A stretch of 64,000 bases of DNA from the NCBI GenBank assembly GCA_900107365.1, contig FNPS01000001.1:310001-374000 (forward strand), written 5' to 3'. The position numbers were made by a program, and so were the translations under genes. Below are positions 54,601-63,991 of this stretch, in pieces. The notes under the pieces are model-generated. The model saw only the letters and a list, made by a program, of their open reading frames with translations, did no database searches and had not been told where the DNA came from. This DNA comes from Flavobacterium aquidurense. Lineage in GTDB: Bacteria > Bacteroidota > Bacteroidia > Flavobacteriales > Flavobacteriaceae. Every line of letters starts with the position of its first letter. The stretch's first letter is position 1.

Positions 54601-55569
54601 TTATTCATATTTAGCTTTACGCTTTCTTTCCTTTTCCTGATAGTCTATATTTTCTTCTGCATTTTTATTTTTATCCTTTTTCTCTTTCTTGATTATCAGT
54701 TCTTGTTTTTCTTTATACCAACCGTCATAACGCCATGAAAAACCAACTCCGCCATATAATACAGAAGGTGTATTTTTAAAATTAGTACTTATAGAAGCAT
54801 CAATCTGCATGTTTGAATTAAGTAAATAGGCAGCGCCGCCACGAACGATTGCATCGCTGTAAAAATCACTTTTATAACCTTGGTTTTCAATGAAACCAGA
54901 CCATTTGTCATTAAATCCGTGCGTCAAAGTTAATACATATCCGTAACTTGGGTAATCTGTTGTGATATAATCTGCAATAAAGTTAGTGACAAATACCCAT
55001 TTACCGCCTCCAAAAAGATTTTGAGTGATTAATACAACTTTAGGAGAAATACTGGATTCTGGTGAAAAAGAATATGGATTATCTGCTCCAACAAAATTAG
55101 CACCTGCAAACAGCGAAACGGCTGGTATTAGTTGTTGCCAATCAAAGGAATGATTTGCTTTGTAACTGTAAATATTGGCTGTTTTTTTGTCACTTTTAAA
55201 AGGATCATAGATTAAATATTTTGCTCCTAAAACGGTCTGTCTGAAATTGTTTTTTTTGTAACTGGTATATGGAGTATCAAAGTTTTCCATTTGATACTGG
55301 AGATCAAGAATAAACTCAAGTTTCTCCGTAAATGCGCCATAACGAACTGTTAAATCAGTTCCAAAACCGCTTGCGTCATAATCTAGTAAATCGTGTTTTT
55401 CTTTAATTCCGTAAACACCAATTTCTCCCTGAATAACGGATTTCCCAACTGCGTAAGCAGACATTGTTTCGCCGGGGCGATTTGAATTAATTACATCTGT
55501 GTATTGTGCAAAGAAAAGTTGTGGTGCTAAAAAAAGAATTGTAATAAATAAGTTTTTAATTTTTAACAT
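54601..55569 (-). CDS. Outer membrane transporter-like barrel (phenol MetA family type)
   Basis: The 322-aa protein has a signal peptide (NLFITILFLAPQLFFAQ) and the opening INSNRPGETMSAYAVGKSVIQGEIGVYG seen in Bacteroidota transporters of the MetA-pathway-of-phenol-degradation barrel family. Beta strands such as VRYGAFTEKLEFILDLQYQ and WVFVTNFIADYITT follow. The C-terminus is a charged, Lys/Glu-rich tail of about 45 residues (KKEKKDKNKNAEENIDYQEKERKRK), which is unusual for a barrel and lies after the last strand. Confidence 0.78.
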   Translation of the reverse strand: MLKIKNLFITILFLAPQLFFAQYTDVINSNRPGETMSAYAVGKSVIQGEIGVYGIKEKHDLLDYDASGFGTDLTVRYGAFTEKLEFILDLQYQMENFDTPYTSYKKNNFRQTVLGAKYLIYDPFKSDKKTANIYSYKANHSFDWQQLIPAVSLFAGANFVGADNPYSFSPESSISPKVVLITQNLFGGGKWVFVTNFIADYITTDYPSYGYVLTLTHGFNDKWSGFIENQGYKSDFYSDAIVRGGAAYLLNSNMQIDASISTNFKNTPSVLYGGVGFSWRYDGWYKEKQELIIKKEKKDKNKNAEENIDYQEKERKRKAKYE

Positions 55570-55693
55570 AAATGTATTTTTTGATTAAAAAACTATAACG
55601 CATTTCAAATGTACTATATTTTATTATTTATTTAAGATTGATATTTTAATTTTAAACAACGGATTTATTAATTTTGGCAAAAATTATACGATT

Positions 55694-55978
55694 ATGCAAG
55701 AAGCATCTTTTACAAATTTGTTTAAAACGATAATGTGGATCATTGCGTTTTATTATATTTTCAAATTTTTAGCCAGAATCTTTTTGCCAGTATTGGTAAA
55801 AAAAGCGGTTGAAAAAGCAGGTGAAAATTTTCAGAGACAGCAACAATATAGCCAGGATAGCTCATGGCAAAAAACACGTACTAATACTGATGAGATAATC
55901 ATCAACACGGCTAATGCAAAAAATCCTCGCGAAACCAAAAAGGTTGGCGATTATGTTGATTACGAAGAAATAGATTAA
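55694..55978 (+). CDS. DUF4834 family protein
   Basis: The 94-aa protein has one N-terminal membrane segment (TIMWIIAFYYIFKFLARIFLPVLV) and a short polar tail rich in Gln, Asn and Asp, ending GDYVDYEEID. This matches the small Bacteroidota family DUF4834. It lies 50 bp upstream of the YfhO-like gene on the same strand and may be its co-transcribed partner. Confidence 0.8.
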   Translation: MQEASFTNLFKTIMWIIAFYYIFKFLARIFLPVLVKKAVEKAGENFQRQQQYSQDSSWQKTRTNTDEIIINTANAKNPRETKKVGDYVDYEEID

Positions 55979-56028
55979 GTTTGTGTCCTAATTAATAGGA
56001 TTCATCATTTAACCCAAACCAGCCTAAA

Positions 56029-58470
56029 TTGAAAATAGTAAATAAGTTCTATCCGCACGCCCTTGTTATATTGGGCTTTATTCTCGTTTCGTTAATTTAT
56101 TTTTATCCAGTCTTACAAGGAAAACAAATTTTCCAATCGGATATTGCACAATATACCGGAATGGCAAAAGAGCAAAATGACTTTAGAGCCGCTGAACATA
56201 CAGAACCTTATTGGACAAACTCTGCTTTTGGCGGAATGCCAACGTATCAATTAGGAGCGAATTACCCTAATGACTTTGTAGGTAAATTAGATGATGTTTT
56301 GCGTTTTTTACCTCGTCCTGCTGATTACCTGTTTTTATACTTCTTAGGCTTTTACGGATTGTTGTTAGTTTTAAAAACAGATCCTCTTAAAGCATTTATT
56401 GGCGCAATTGCGTTCGGTTTTTCTACTTATTTAATTATTATTCTGGGAGTTGGTCATAATGCAAAAGCGCATGCGATTGCTTATATGCCGCTTGTGATAG
56501 CAGGTTTTATACTGGTTTTTCAGAAAAAATATATTTGGGGAGGTTTGCTCACCATGTTTGCGGTCGCGTTGGAAGTGAATGCGAACCACTTTCAAATGAC
56601 GTATTATCTTTTGATTTTCCTTCTGATCCTTTCAGGATATTTTGCGTTTCAATTTATTAAAGCTAAAGAATATAAAGAGCTTTTAAAAGCGGTTGGAGTT
56701 TTGGCAGTGGCCGGAATTTTTGCTATAGGCGCTAATGCCGGAAATTTAATGGCAACGAGTGAATATGCTAAGTACAGTATTCGTGATAAAAGCGAATTAA
56801 CGTTTAATCCTGACGGATCTAAAAATGAAACAACGGCTTCAATGACAACAGACTATATTACAGAATATAGTTACGGTATTGCTGAAAGTTTGAATTTAAT
56901 TGCACCAAGAATTTTCGGTGGTTCAAGCCATGAAAATGTGGGGACAGACAGCCGAATGTACTCGTTTATGATCGAGCAGGGAGTTCCTTCAGATCAGGCA
57001 CAGGATTTTGTTTCCGGAATGCCAACTTATTGGGGAGATCAGCCTATTGTATCTGCTCCAGCATATATAGGTGTAGTAGTTTTCTTTTTGGCGGTTCTGG
57101 CTCTGTTTATTGATGAAAGAAAAATAAAATATGTATTTCTTAGTGGAGCTTTATTTACGTTGATGCTTTCCTGGGGAAAAAATTTCGCTGTACTGACTAA
57201 CTTTTTTATCGAATACGTTCCGATGTACGATAAGTTTAGAGCAGTATCTTCGATTCAGGTTATATTAGAATTATGTATTCCTGTACTTGCAGTGATGGGA
57301 CTACAATCGTTTTTTAAAGCTAAAGATGAACCAAAATTACAGCAGAAAGCTTTAATTCAGACAGGAGTTTTTGGACTTGGAGTTTTATTGATTTTAGTTA
57401 TTGCTAAAGGAATGTTTCACTTTACAGGAATGAGTGATAATGCTTACTTGCAAAGTTATGGACCTGCTTTTGTTGATGCATTAAAAGAAGACAGAATGAG
57501 TTTGTATTCTGCAGATTTATTGCGTTCAGGATTCTTTATTGTCATTACATTTGGAATTTTATGGCTATTTATTAAAAATAAATTTTCGCAAAATACAACC
57601 TTAATTATAGTTGGTATCTTAATGATTTTCGATTTGTTTTTTGTTGATAAAAGATACGTTTCAGCTAAAGATTTTGTTAGTCCTGTACAGATTGCGGCTC
57701 CTTTTCAGGAAACTCCAATTGACTCTAAAATTTTAGAAGATAAATCAATATATCGTGTTTTTGATGTACAAGGGCAGTTACAGGGAAGATCTTCTTATTT
57801 TCATAAAACCATTGGCGGATACAGTGCCGTACGCCCGAGAAGAATGCAGCAATTAATGGATTATCAAATTCAAAAAGGTAATATTGAAGTACTTAATATG
57901 TTAAATGTTAAGTATGTAATTCAAACTGATAAAGAAGGGAATGAAGTGCCAGTAGCAAATCCGGAAGCAAATGGAAATGCCTGGTTTGTTAATTCAGTAA
58001 GATTGGTGAATAAACCAGACGACGTGATGAAAGCTTTAAATAACCTTGATACTAAAAAGGTTGCCGTTTTTAACGTTCATGATTACGAGGGTAAATTTAA
58101 AAGCGCCCGATTGAAAAAACAATGGGATACAACCGGAACAATAAAAGTAGTCACATATAAACCAAACTACATTAAATATCAATCAGATAACAGAAAAGAC
58201 GGTTTAGCTGTTTTCTCTGAAATGTATTATAAAAATGGATGGAATGCTTACGTTGATGGTCAATTTACAGATCATTTCCCTGTAGATTATGTTTTACGAG
58301 CAATGGAAGTTCCAGGAGGAAAACATACTATTGAATTTAAATTTGAACCACAGGTTGTAAAAACCGGAGGAACCATTACTTTGGCTAGCTCAATTGGAAT
58401 GTTATTGCTTTTGATTGGTGGAATTTATTTTGAAAATAAACACAAAAAAGCAAAAAATAACCAAAGTTAA
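56029..58470 (+). CDS. YfhO-family multi-pass membrane protein (GT-C-like)
   Basis: The 813-aa protein starts at TTG (56029); the first residues LKIVNKFYPHALVILGFILVSLIYFYPVLQG form the first membrane segment, and no nearby ATG fits. It has about 12 membrane segments and a C-terminal soluble part with the YfhO pattern (YRVFDVQGQLQGRSSYFHKTIGGYSAVRPRRMQQLMDYQIQ and ...SEMYYKNGWNAYVDGQ, then a final membrane helix). YfhO proteins glycosylate lipoteichoic acid in Firmicutes; in Bacteroidota a surface glycan is likely. It precedes glycosyltransferase and flippase genes. Confidence 0.9.
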   Translation: MKIVNKFYPHALVILGFILVSLIYFYPVLQGKQIFQSDIAQYTGMAKEQNDFRAAEHTEPYWTNSAFGGMPTYQLGANYPNDFVGKLDDVLRFLPRPADYLFLYFLGFYGLLLVLKTDPLKAFIGAIAFGFSTYLIIILGVGHNAKAHAIAYMPLVIAGFILVFQKKYIWGGLLTMFAVALEVNANHFQMTYYLLIFLLILSGYFAFQFIKAKEYKELLKAVGVLAVAGIFAIGANAGNLMATSEYAKYSIRDKSELTFNPDGSKNETTASMTTDYITEYSYGIAESLNLIAPRIFGGSSHENVGTDSRMYSFMIEQGVPSDQAQDFVSGMPTYWGDQPIVSAPAYIGVVVFFLAVLALFIDERKIKYVFLSGALFTLMLSWGKNFAVLTNFFIEYVPMYDKFRAVSSIQVILELCIPVLAVMGLQSFFKAKDEPKLQQKALIQTGVFGLGVLLILVIAKGMFHFTGMSDNAYLQSYGPAFVDALKEDRMSLYSADLLRSGFFIVITFGILWLFIKNKFSQNTTLIIVGILMIFDLFFVDKRYVSAKDFVSPVQIAAPFQETPIDSKILEDKSIYRVFDVQGQLQGRSSYFHKTIGGYSAVRPRRMQQLMDYQIQKGNIEVLNMLNVKYVIQTDKEGNEVPVANPEANGNAWFVNSVRLVNKPDDVMKALNNLDTKKVAVFNVHDYEGKFKSARLKKQWDTTGTIKVVTYKPNYIKYQSDNRKDGLAVFSEMYYKNGWNAYVDGQFTDHFPVDYVLRAMEVPGGKHTIEFKFEPQVVKTGGTITLASSIGMLLLLIGGIYFENKHKKAKNNQS

Positions 58471-58509
58471 TTTTGTATTTGGTGCTATTTTATTGCTTTG
58501 ATCATTTAG

Positions 58510-58518
58510 TATCTTTGC
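58510..58518 (+). promoter_or_regulatory. -7 box upstream of the small gene
   Basis: TATCTTTGC fits TAnnTTTG, 22 bases before the ATG at 58540. The nearest TTG is only 14 bases upstream, so the promoter is uncertain. Confidence 0.4.
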
Positions 58519-58539
58519 AAAGTATTTAAAGACTGACCG

Positions 58540-58707
58540 ATGGAAAAAGATGTTTTAAGTTTTGGTACTCCAAAAGAGTTAGAAGCTAAAAGAATTGCTG
58601 AAATAAAATCACTGTGTTATTTGGAAAGATTAGAGCGGTTAATGGCAATCATTGAAGTTTCTAATATGCTCAAAACAGCTAGAATAATTCAATCCAAAAA
58701 ACGATGA
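58540..58707 (+). CDS. 55-aa helical protein, upstream partner of a nucleotidyltransferase
   Basis: ATG at 58540, stop TGA at 58705-58707. The product, MEKDVLSFGTPKELEAKRIA..., continues with ERLERLMAIIEVSNM and ends IIQSKKR, so it is predicted to be almost all helix with a basic tail. Its stop overlaps the start of the downstream nucleotidyltransferase gene (ATGA, 58704-58707), which indicates translational coupling. The arrangement resembles two-gene units in which a small helical protein pairs with a minimal nucleotidyltransferase, but no family is recognised. It is below the usual ORF cut-off. Confidence 0.65.
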   Translation: MEKDVLSFGTPKELEAKRIAEIKSLCYLERLERLMAIIEVSNMLKTARIIQSKKR

Positions 58708-59179
58708 ATGAGCAAATAATTTCTATTTGGACTAGTTTTTTTGAGAATAAGATTAGGTATATAACTATTGGAGGATTTGCAGTTAATATATATGGGTACA
58801 ATAGAAATACTGGTGATATTGATATTTATCTGGAAGATACTATAGAAAAAACAGAATCAATTTAAGAAAGGCTTTAAAATCGATCAATCTAGGTGATTTT
58901 GAAACCATCGAAACAATGCAATTTATTCCTGGTTGGACCGATTTTAGCTTAAATTATGGTTTGAGGTTAGATATTATGACTACTGTTAAAGGTTTAGAAG
59001 ATAAAACTTTTTCGTCATTGCTAGATGATGCTACAATTGTTATGATAGATGAGACTCCTGTTTATTTTATTGATTATGATAATTTAATCATTGCTAAAAA
59101 AGCAGCAAACAGGCCTAAAGATATTTTAGATATTGAAGAGCTTGATAAAATCAATAATGATACAAAAGAAAATAAATAA
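58704..59179 (+). pseudogene. Minimal nucleotidyltransferase (DUF6036/AbiEii-like), frameshifted
   Basis: Frame 1 runs from ATG at 58704 to TAA at 58863 and encodes MNEQIISIWTSFFENKIRYI, then GGFAVNIYGYNRNTGDIDIYLED, a GG...DxD nucleotidyltransferase core. The remaining protein is in the -1 frame, from about 58847 (KNRINLRKALKSINLGDFE) to the stop at 59179, and continues with MQFIPGWTDFSLNYGLRLDIM and RPKDILDIEELDKI, a typical C-terminal end. One extra A in the run 58846-58851 would restore a 158-aa ORF. It may be a real mutation, an assembly error or a frameshift at poly-A. It lies between the YfhO and glycosyltransferase genes. Confidence 0.75.
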
Positions 59180-59200
59180 TATTTTCAGAAATTAAATAAA

Positions 59201-60487
59201 TTGGAACCAAAAAAACTTTTAATTATTACTTATTATTTTCCACCAGCTGGAGGCCCTGGCGTACAGCGTTGGTTGAAATTTGTAAAGTATTTGCCCGAAT
59301 TTGATATTCAGCCAATTGTTTATGTTCCTGAAAATCCAACTTATCCCATTATTGATGAAGGTTTGGTAAGTGAAATATCAGATAAAGTAATTGTTCTTAA
59401 AAATAAAATCTGGGAGCCGTATCAACTGGCTTCTGTTTTTTCAAAAAAGAAAACAAAGAAAATTAGTTCGGGGATTTTTCCTCAAAAGAAAAAACAAACC
59501 TTTTTAGATAAAACTTTTCTTTGGGTTCGTGGTAATCTTTTTATTCCGGATGCTCGTGTATTTTGGGTGAAACCTTCCGTTTCTTACCTTGAAAAATATA
59601 TTAAAGAAAATAATATTGACACAATCGTAACTTCTGGTCCCCCGCATAGTTTGCATTTAATCGGATTAGAATTAAAAGAAAAATTAAACATAAGATGGTT
59701 TGCTGATTTCCGTGATCCCTGGACTACAATTGGATATCATAAAGCATTGCGTTTGTCTAATTATGCTGCTAAAAAGCATAAAAAATTAGAGTATAAAGTT
59801 CTAAATAACGCTGATACTATCATTGTAACAAGCAAAACTACTAAAACCGAATTTCAGGCTATTACCAATAAGCCAATTTCGGTAATTACAAACGGTTACG
59901 ATATTGAAAATGTCGAAAAGCAAACTTTAGATTCTAAATTCACTTTAGCACATATCGGATCATTTTTATCTGATAGAAACCCTAAATTTCTTTGGGAATG
60001 TCTGGTAGAATTACTTCAGGAAGTGCCAGATTTTAAATTGCATTTGGAAATCAAATTAATTGGGGCAGTAAGTCAGGAAGTACTCGATTCTATTCAGGAG
60101 TTTAATCTGAATTCCTATTTAAATCTTCTGGGTTATGTTTCACATCACGAAGCAATTGCGCATCAAAAAAAATCTCAGGTTTTACTTCTTATAGAGATTA
60201 ATTCGGAAGATACTAAAAGTATTATTCCGGGGAAATTGTTTGAATATATGGTGTCAAATCGCCCAATTGTTGCTATCGGTCCGCAAGGTTCTGATTTCGC
60301 AGACATTATAAAAGAAACTAATACAGGAGTATTTTTTGATTATTCTGAAAAAGCGAAGTTAAAAAGTGTAATTTTGGACTTTTATAATCAGTATTTGGAA
60401 GGAAAGCTTCAGGCTAATGGCGTTGGTTTACAACAATATTCAAGAAAAAATCTAACCAAACAATTAGCACAGCTGATTAACAGATAA
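59201..60487 (+). CDS. Glycosyltransferase family 4
   Basis: The 428-aa protein starts at TTG (59201) with MEPKKLLIITYYFPPAGGPGVQRWLKFVKYLPE, the donor-independent Gly-rich loop of GT4 enzymes. Later blocks are DTIVTSGPPHSLHLIGLELKEKLNIRWFADFRDPW, VITNGYD and the C-terminal EINSEDTKSIIPGKLFEYMVSNRPIVAIGPQGSDFADII, which includes the nucleotide-binding region and conserved acids. It should add a sugar in surface glycan synthesis, on the cytoplasmic side of the membrane. The flippase gene follows after 37 bp. Confidence 0.9.
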   Translation: MEPKKLLIITYYFPPAGGPGVQRWLKFVKYLPEFDIQPIVYVPENPTYPIIDEGLVSEISDKVIVLKNKIWEPYQLASVFSKKKTKKISSGIFPQKKKQTFLDKTFLWVRGNLFIPDARVFWVKPSVSYLEKYIKENNIDTIVTSGPPHSLHLIGLELKEKLNIRWFADFRDPWTTIGYHKALRLSNYAAKKHKKLEYKVLNNADTIIVTSKTTKTEFQAITNKPISVITNGYDIENVEKQTLDSKFTLAHIGSFLSDRNPKFLWECLVELLQEVPDFKLHLEIKLIGAVSQEVLDSIQEFNLNSYLNLLGYVSHHEAIAHQKKSQVLLLIEINSEDTKSIIPGKLFEYMVSNRPIVAIGPQGSDFADIIKETNTGVFFDYSEKAKLKSVILDFYNQYLEGKLQANGVGLQQYSRKNLTKQLAQLINR

Positions 60488-60524
60488 GTGCAAAAAATCT
60501 AAAATCTACAATCTAAACTCAAAT

Positions 60525-61994
60525 ATGGGTATTGTTTTAAATCAGTCTTTCAAAAATACAATTATTACTTACATAGGTTTCGCTATTGGAGCCATTAATA
60601 CACTTTACCTATATCCTGTTTTTCTTGGTGCAACTTATTATGCACTAACTAATTATGTGACATCGGCTGCAAACGTTATTATGCCTTTGTTTGCAATTGG
60701 TATGCAAAATACCCTGGTCAAATTTTATTCGCAATATAAAACAGAGGAAGAAAGAGAACAGTTCTTGTCTTTTACTGCGTTATTTCCGGTCTTAATGTGC
60801 ATTCCTCTGGGAATAATTGGTATTTTTTTCTTTGATGACATTACTGATTTTGTTTCTAAAGAAAATCCTGTAGTAAAAGAATTTATGCTATTAATTCCAT
60901 TTATAGGAATCTGTATGGCTTATTTTGAAATATTTTATGCATGGGCAAGAGTTCATATGCATTCCGTTTTTGGGAATTTCATTAAAGAAGTAGGGTTAAG
61001 GTTGCTTTCGACCTTTGCTTTAATCGGACTTTATTTTAAATGGATTTCGTTAGTCGAATTTGTTTACGTAACTGCGGCAATTTATTTTATCGCATTTATA
61101 GTGACTATGTTTTATGCTTTTTACATCAAGAAACCTAAATTTCAGATTACAATTCCGGAGAACGTAAAAAGTGTAATGGAATATACTTTCTTTATTATTC
61201 TTTCCGGAAGTGTTGCTAATTTACTTTTAGATGGAGATAAATTGATGCTGAATCAATATATGAAGATTGAGAACATTGCTTACTATTCGGTCGCAACTTA
61301 TATCGCTTTGGTCATTTCTGTTCCGAGCCGGGCCATGCATCAGATTGTATACCCGATTACAGCAAAATTAATGCATGAAAACAAACATGATGAATTGAAT
61401 TTATTGTATAAAAAAACCTCTATTAATTTGCAGATGGTTGGCGGATTTGTGATGTTATGCATTTTTGTAAACATCAGCCAATTGTATGAATTGGTTCCAA
61501 AAGAATATAGTGGGGGAATTGCAGTTGTGTTTATGATTGGATTATCGAAATACTTCGATTTGATATTAGGAAACAATAATGCGATCATTTTTAATACAAA
61601 ATATTACAGAATGGTATTGTATCTCGGATTAATGCTGGTAGTTCTGACGATTGTTTTAAATATGATTTTTATTCCAATTTTCGGAATTTTTGGGTCTGCA
61701 TTTGCGACTTTGTTGTCTATAACCTTATATAGCCTGGCAAAATTACTTTTTGTTGTTAAAAAGCTTCATTTATACCCTTTTACTAAAGAAACCATTTATT
61801 CAGCGTTACTGACATTTGCTTTGTTCTTGATGTTTTATTTCTGGGAATTTCCATTTTTTCAATTAATTAGTATAGCACTAAAATCTATTTTAGTTACCAT
61901 TTTATATGTGTATCTAAATTATAAATTTAATATTTCTCCGGATATTAATAAAGTGATCGATACTATTTTTAGAAAATTAGGAATCAAAATTTAG
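60525..61994 (+). CDS. Polysaccharide flippase (Wzx/MATE-like)
   Basis: The 489-aa protein has 12-14 membrane segments, starting with NTIITYIGFAIGAINTLYLYPVFLG and including the family blocks GSVANLLLDGDKLMLNQYMKIENIAYYSVATYIALVISVPSRAMHQIVYPI and IFNTKYYRMVLYLGLMLVVLTIVLNMIFIPIFGIFGSAFATLLS. It would move lipid-linked glycan across the inner membrane. It lies directly downstream of the GT4 gene, so the two are one operon that includes YfhO further up. Confidence 0.9.
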   Translation: MGIVLNQSFKNTIITYIGFAIGAINTLYLYPVFLGATYYALTNYVTSAANVIMPLFAIGMQNTLVKFYSQYKTEEEREQFLSFTALFPVLMCIPLGIIGIFFFDDITDFVSKENPVVKEFMLLIPFIGICMAYFEIFYAWARVHMHSVFGNFIKEVGLRLLSTFALIGLYFKWISLVEFVYVTAAIYFIAFIVTMFYAFYIKKPKFQITIPENVKSVMEYTFFIILSGSVANLLLDGDKLMLNQYMKIENIAYYSVATYIALVISVPSRAMHQIVYPITAKLMHENKHDELNLLYKKTSINLQMVGGFVMLCIFVNISQLYELVPKEYSGGIAVVFMIGLSKYFDLILGNNNAIIFNTKYYRMVLYLGLMLVVLTIVLNMIFIPIFGIFGSAFATLLSITLYSLAKLLFVVKKLHLYPFTKETIYSALLTFALFLMFYFWEFPFFQLISIALKSILVTILYVYLNYKFNISPDINKVIDTIFRKLGIKI

Positions 61995-62090
61995 TACGAT
62001 TTTATTGAGAAATTATAAAGTAATTTAATTTCGAATCTATTTTGTTTTTATATTTGTTAGAAAGGATAATCAATTTATTTTTAGCGTTAT

Positions 62091-63743
62091 ATGAAAAAGA
62101 AATTACTTTGTTTTTTATTATTGTTTGTTGTTTTATTTTCGTCGGTAGTATCTGCTCAAAAAGATACCTTAAAAACGGTACAAACAACCATTCCTCAGGC
62201 CAAATTAAAAGGTTATCCGATAGTTCCTTTTAAAGACACTCTATTTTACGTCTATAATAAGGTAGGGTCTTTTTCTGCAGAAAACAGAGCAAACGCTATT
62301 ACTGAAAAAATCAGAAAACTCTATCATGATTCTTTTTTTGAAAGCGATTCGATTGTTGTGGTTCCTTCTGATATCTCTCAGGATATCACATACAAAGGAG
62401 ATTTTATTATTATGTCTGTTTTAGATATTGATGCAAAAATCGAAAATGAAACCCCGGCGTTTATTGCAAAACGGAATCTAACTTTAATAAAAAATGCTGT
62501 TGTTTATCAAAATGCAAACTATTCGCAGCTTCCAAAGCGTCTGGGCTATACTGCTTTATTAATTTTAATAATCGGTTTGGTTTTATACTTTGTGGGTAAA
62601 ATTTTTAATTGGATAAAATTTAGAATCTTAAAAAAGAGCGACAAATACTTTAAAGGTTTCACTTATAATAATATCAGTATTTTGTCACCACACAAACAAC
62701 AGTTTGTATTAATGCGATTGTTTGGTGTTATTAAAATGATCACGCTTATTTTTATTGTTTATCTCTCATTACCCGTTTTATTTAGCATATTTCCAGCCAC
62801 AGAAGCCTATACAACGACTTTATTACGTTGGATATTAACTCCCGCAAAATTGGCTATCATGGGCTTTGTCGACTTTTTACCAAGCCTGATAACTATTATT
62901 GTCATTATTATCATTTTTAGATATAGTATAAAAATTATAAAATTCTTCTTCGATGAGATAAAAAAAGAAAACATAAAAATTGACGGTTTTTATAATGATT
63001 GGGCAATGCCAACTTTTAATATCATCAGATTATTAATGTATGCTTTTATGCTGGTTATTATTTTTCCGTATCTGCCAGGTTCTGATTCTCCTATTTTCAA
63101 AGGGGTTTCTGTATTTGTTGGTGTTTTGTTTTCATTAGGTTCTTCAAATGCTATTGCCAATATGGTGGCAGGGTTGGTAATAACGTATATGCGACCATTT
63201 AAAATTGGTGATTTTATAAAAATTGGTGATGTCAGTGGAGAAGTAATTGAGAAAACGGCATTGGTTACGCGTATCAGAACACCTAAATTTGAGGATATTA
63301 CGATTCCGAATGCCACTGTTTTATCTAGTACTTCTACGAATTTTTCGGCGAACACAAAGCATGCTACTAACGGATTATTAATACATACAACGGTAACAAT
63401 TGGTTATGATGTACCTTGGGCAGCCATCCATAAAGCATTAATTGATGCTGCTTTAAAAACGGATATGACAGAGAAAACTCCGGAGCCTTTTGTTTTGCAA
63501 ACGAGCCTGGATGACTTTTATGTATCCTATCAAATTAATGTTTATACGAAAGAACCTACGAAACAGCCAAGGATCTATTCGTCCTTACATCAGAATATTC
63601 AGGACTCTTTTAATGCTGCCGGAATTGAAATTATGTCACCACATTATAATGCGTTACGTGACGGAAATACTACAACTATTCCCGAAAATTATTTAAATCC
63701 CGATTATCAGGCACCTTCATTTAACGTTAAAAATAAAGATTAA
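62091..63743 (+). CDS. MscS-family mechanosensitive channel
   Basis: The 550-aa protein has a signal peptide (KLLCFLLLFVVLFSSVVSAQ), a periplasmic domain of about 130 residues, about four membrane segments and a MscS pore: FKGVSVFVGVLFSLGSSNAIANMVAGLVITYMRPFKIGDFIKIGDVSGEVIEKTALVTRIRTPKFEDITIPNATVLSS. The beta and C-terminal domains follow (DVPWAAIHKALIDAA...). It is larger than MscS (286 aa) because of extra membrane and periplasmic parts. A TATATTTG box at 62049-62056 lies before the ATG. It protects against osmotic downshock. Confidence 0.92.
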   Translation: MKKKLLCFLLLFVVLFSSVVSAQKDTLKTVQTTIPQAKLKGYPIVPFKDTLFYVYNKVGSFSAENRANAITEKIRKLYHDSFFESDSIVVVPSDISQDITYKGDFIIMSVLDIDAKIENETPAFIAKRNLTLIKNAVVYQNANYSQLPKRLGYTALLILIIGLVLYFVGKIFNWIKFRILKKSDKYFKGFTYNNISILSPHKQQFVLMRLFGVIKMITLIFIVYLSLPVLFSIFPATEAYTTTLLRWILTPAKLAIMGFVDFLPSLITIIVIIIIFRYSIKIIKFFFDEIKKENIKIDGFYNDWAMPTFNIIRLLMYAFMLVIIFPYLPGSDSPIFKGVSVFVGVLFSLGSSNAIANMVAGLVITYMRPFKIGDFIKIGDVSGEVIEKTALVTRIRTPKFEDITIPNATVLSSTSTNFSANTKHATNGLLIHTTVTIGYDVPWAAIHKALIDAALKTDMTEKTPEPFVLQTSLDDFYVSYQINVYTKEPTKQPRIYSSLHQNIQDSFNAAGIEIMSPHYNALRDGNTTTIPENYLNPDYQAPSFNVKNKD

Positions 63744-63991
63744 GAAAAAGACAACTTATTGATTAAGTGATGTTAATATTTAAATTTTAACACTTGATTC
63801 TTTTGTCATTTAATTTATAAAAATTAACTTTATCTTGAATTTTCAGCAGCACTTTGCGCTATAACCTGCATAATGTTGTGTTAAATGCAATAAAATTTGT
63901 GTTTTAGTGTTTTTAAAGTACTAATTAGTTAGCAAAAATTGTTAAAATTTAAGAAAGTAGAAATTAGGCTTAATTTAAATGGTTTGTGATT
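63744..63991. other. Intergenic region at the right end
   Basis: AT-rich. No ORF, hairpin with T-tract or repeat from the families above is apparent. Confidence 0.4.

Noticed and set aside
58846..58852. Programmed -1 frameshift at a slippery heptamer A AAA AAC
   Set aside because: The heptamer exists, but the zero frame reads GAA AAA ACA, so the codon phase is wrong for tandem slippage. Simple loss of one A from a run of seven explains the data better, although single-site poly-A slippage cannot be excluded.
62990..63355. 121-codon minus-strand ORF inside the MscS gene
   Set aside because: It lies wholly within the conserved pore domain coding region and shows no own start context or domain.
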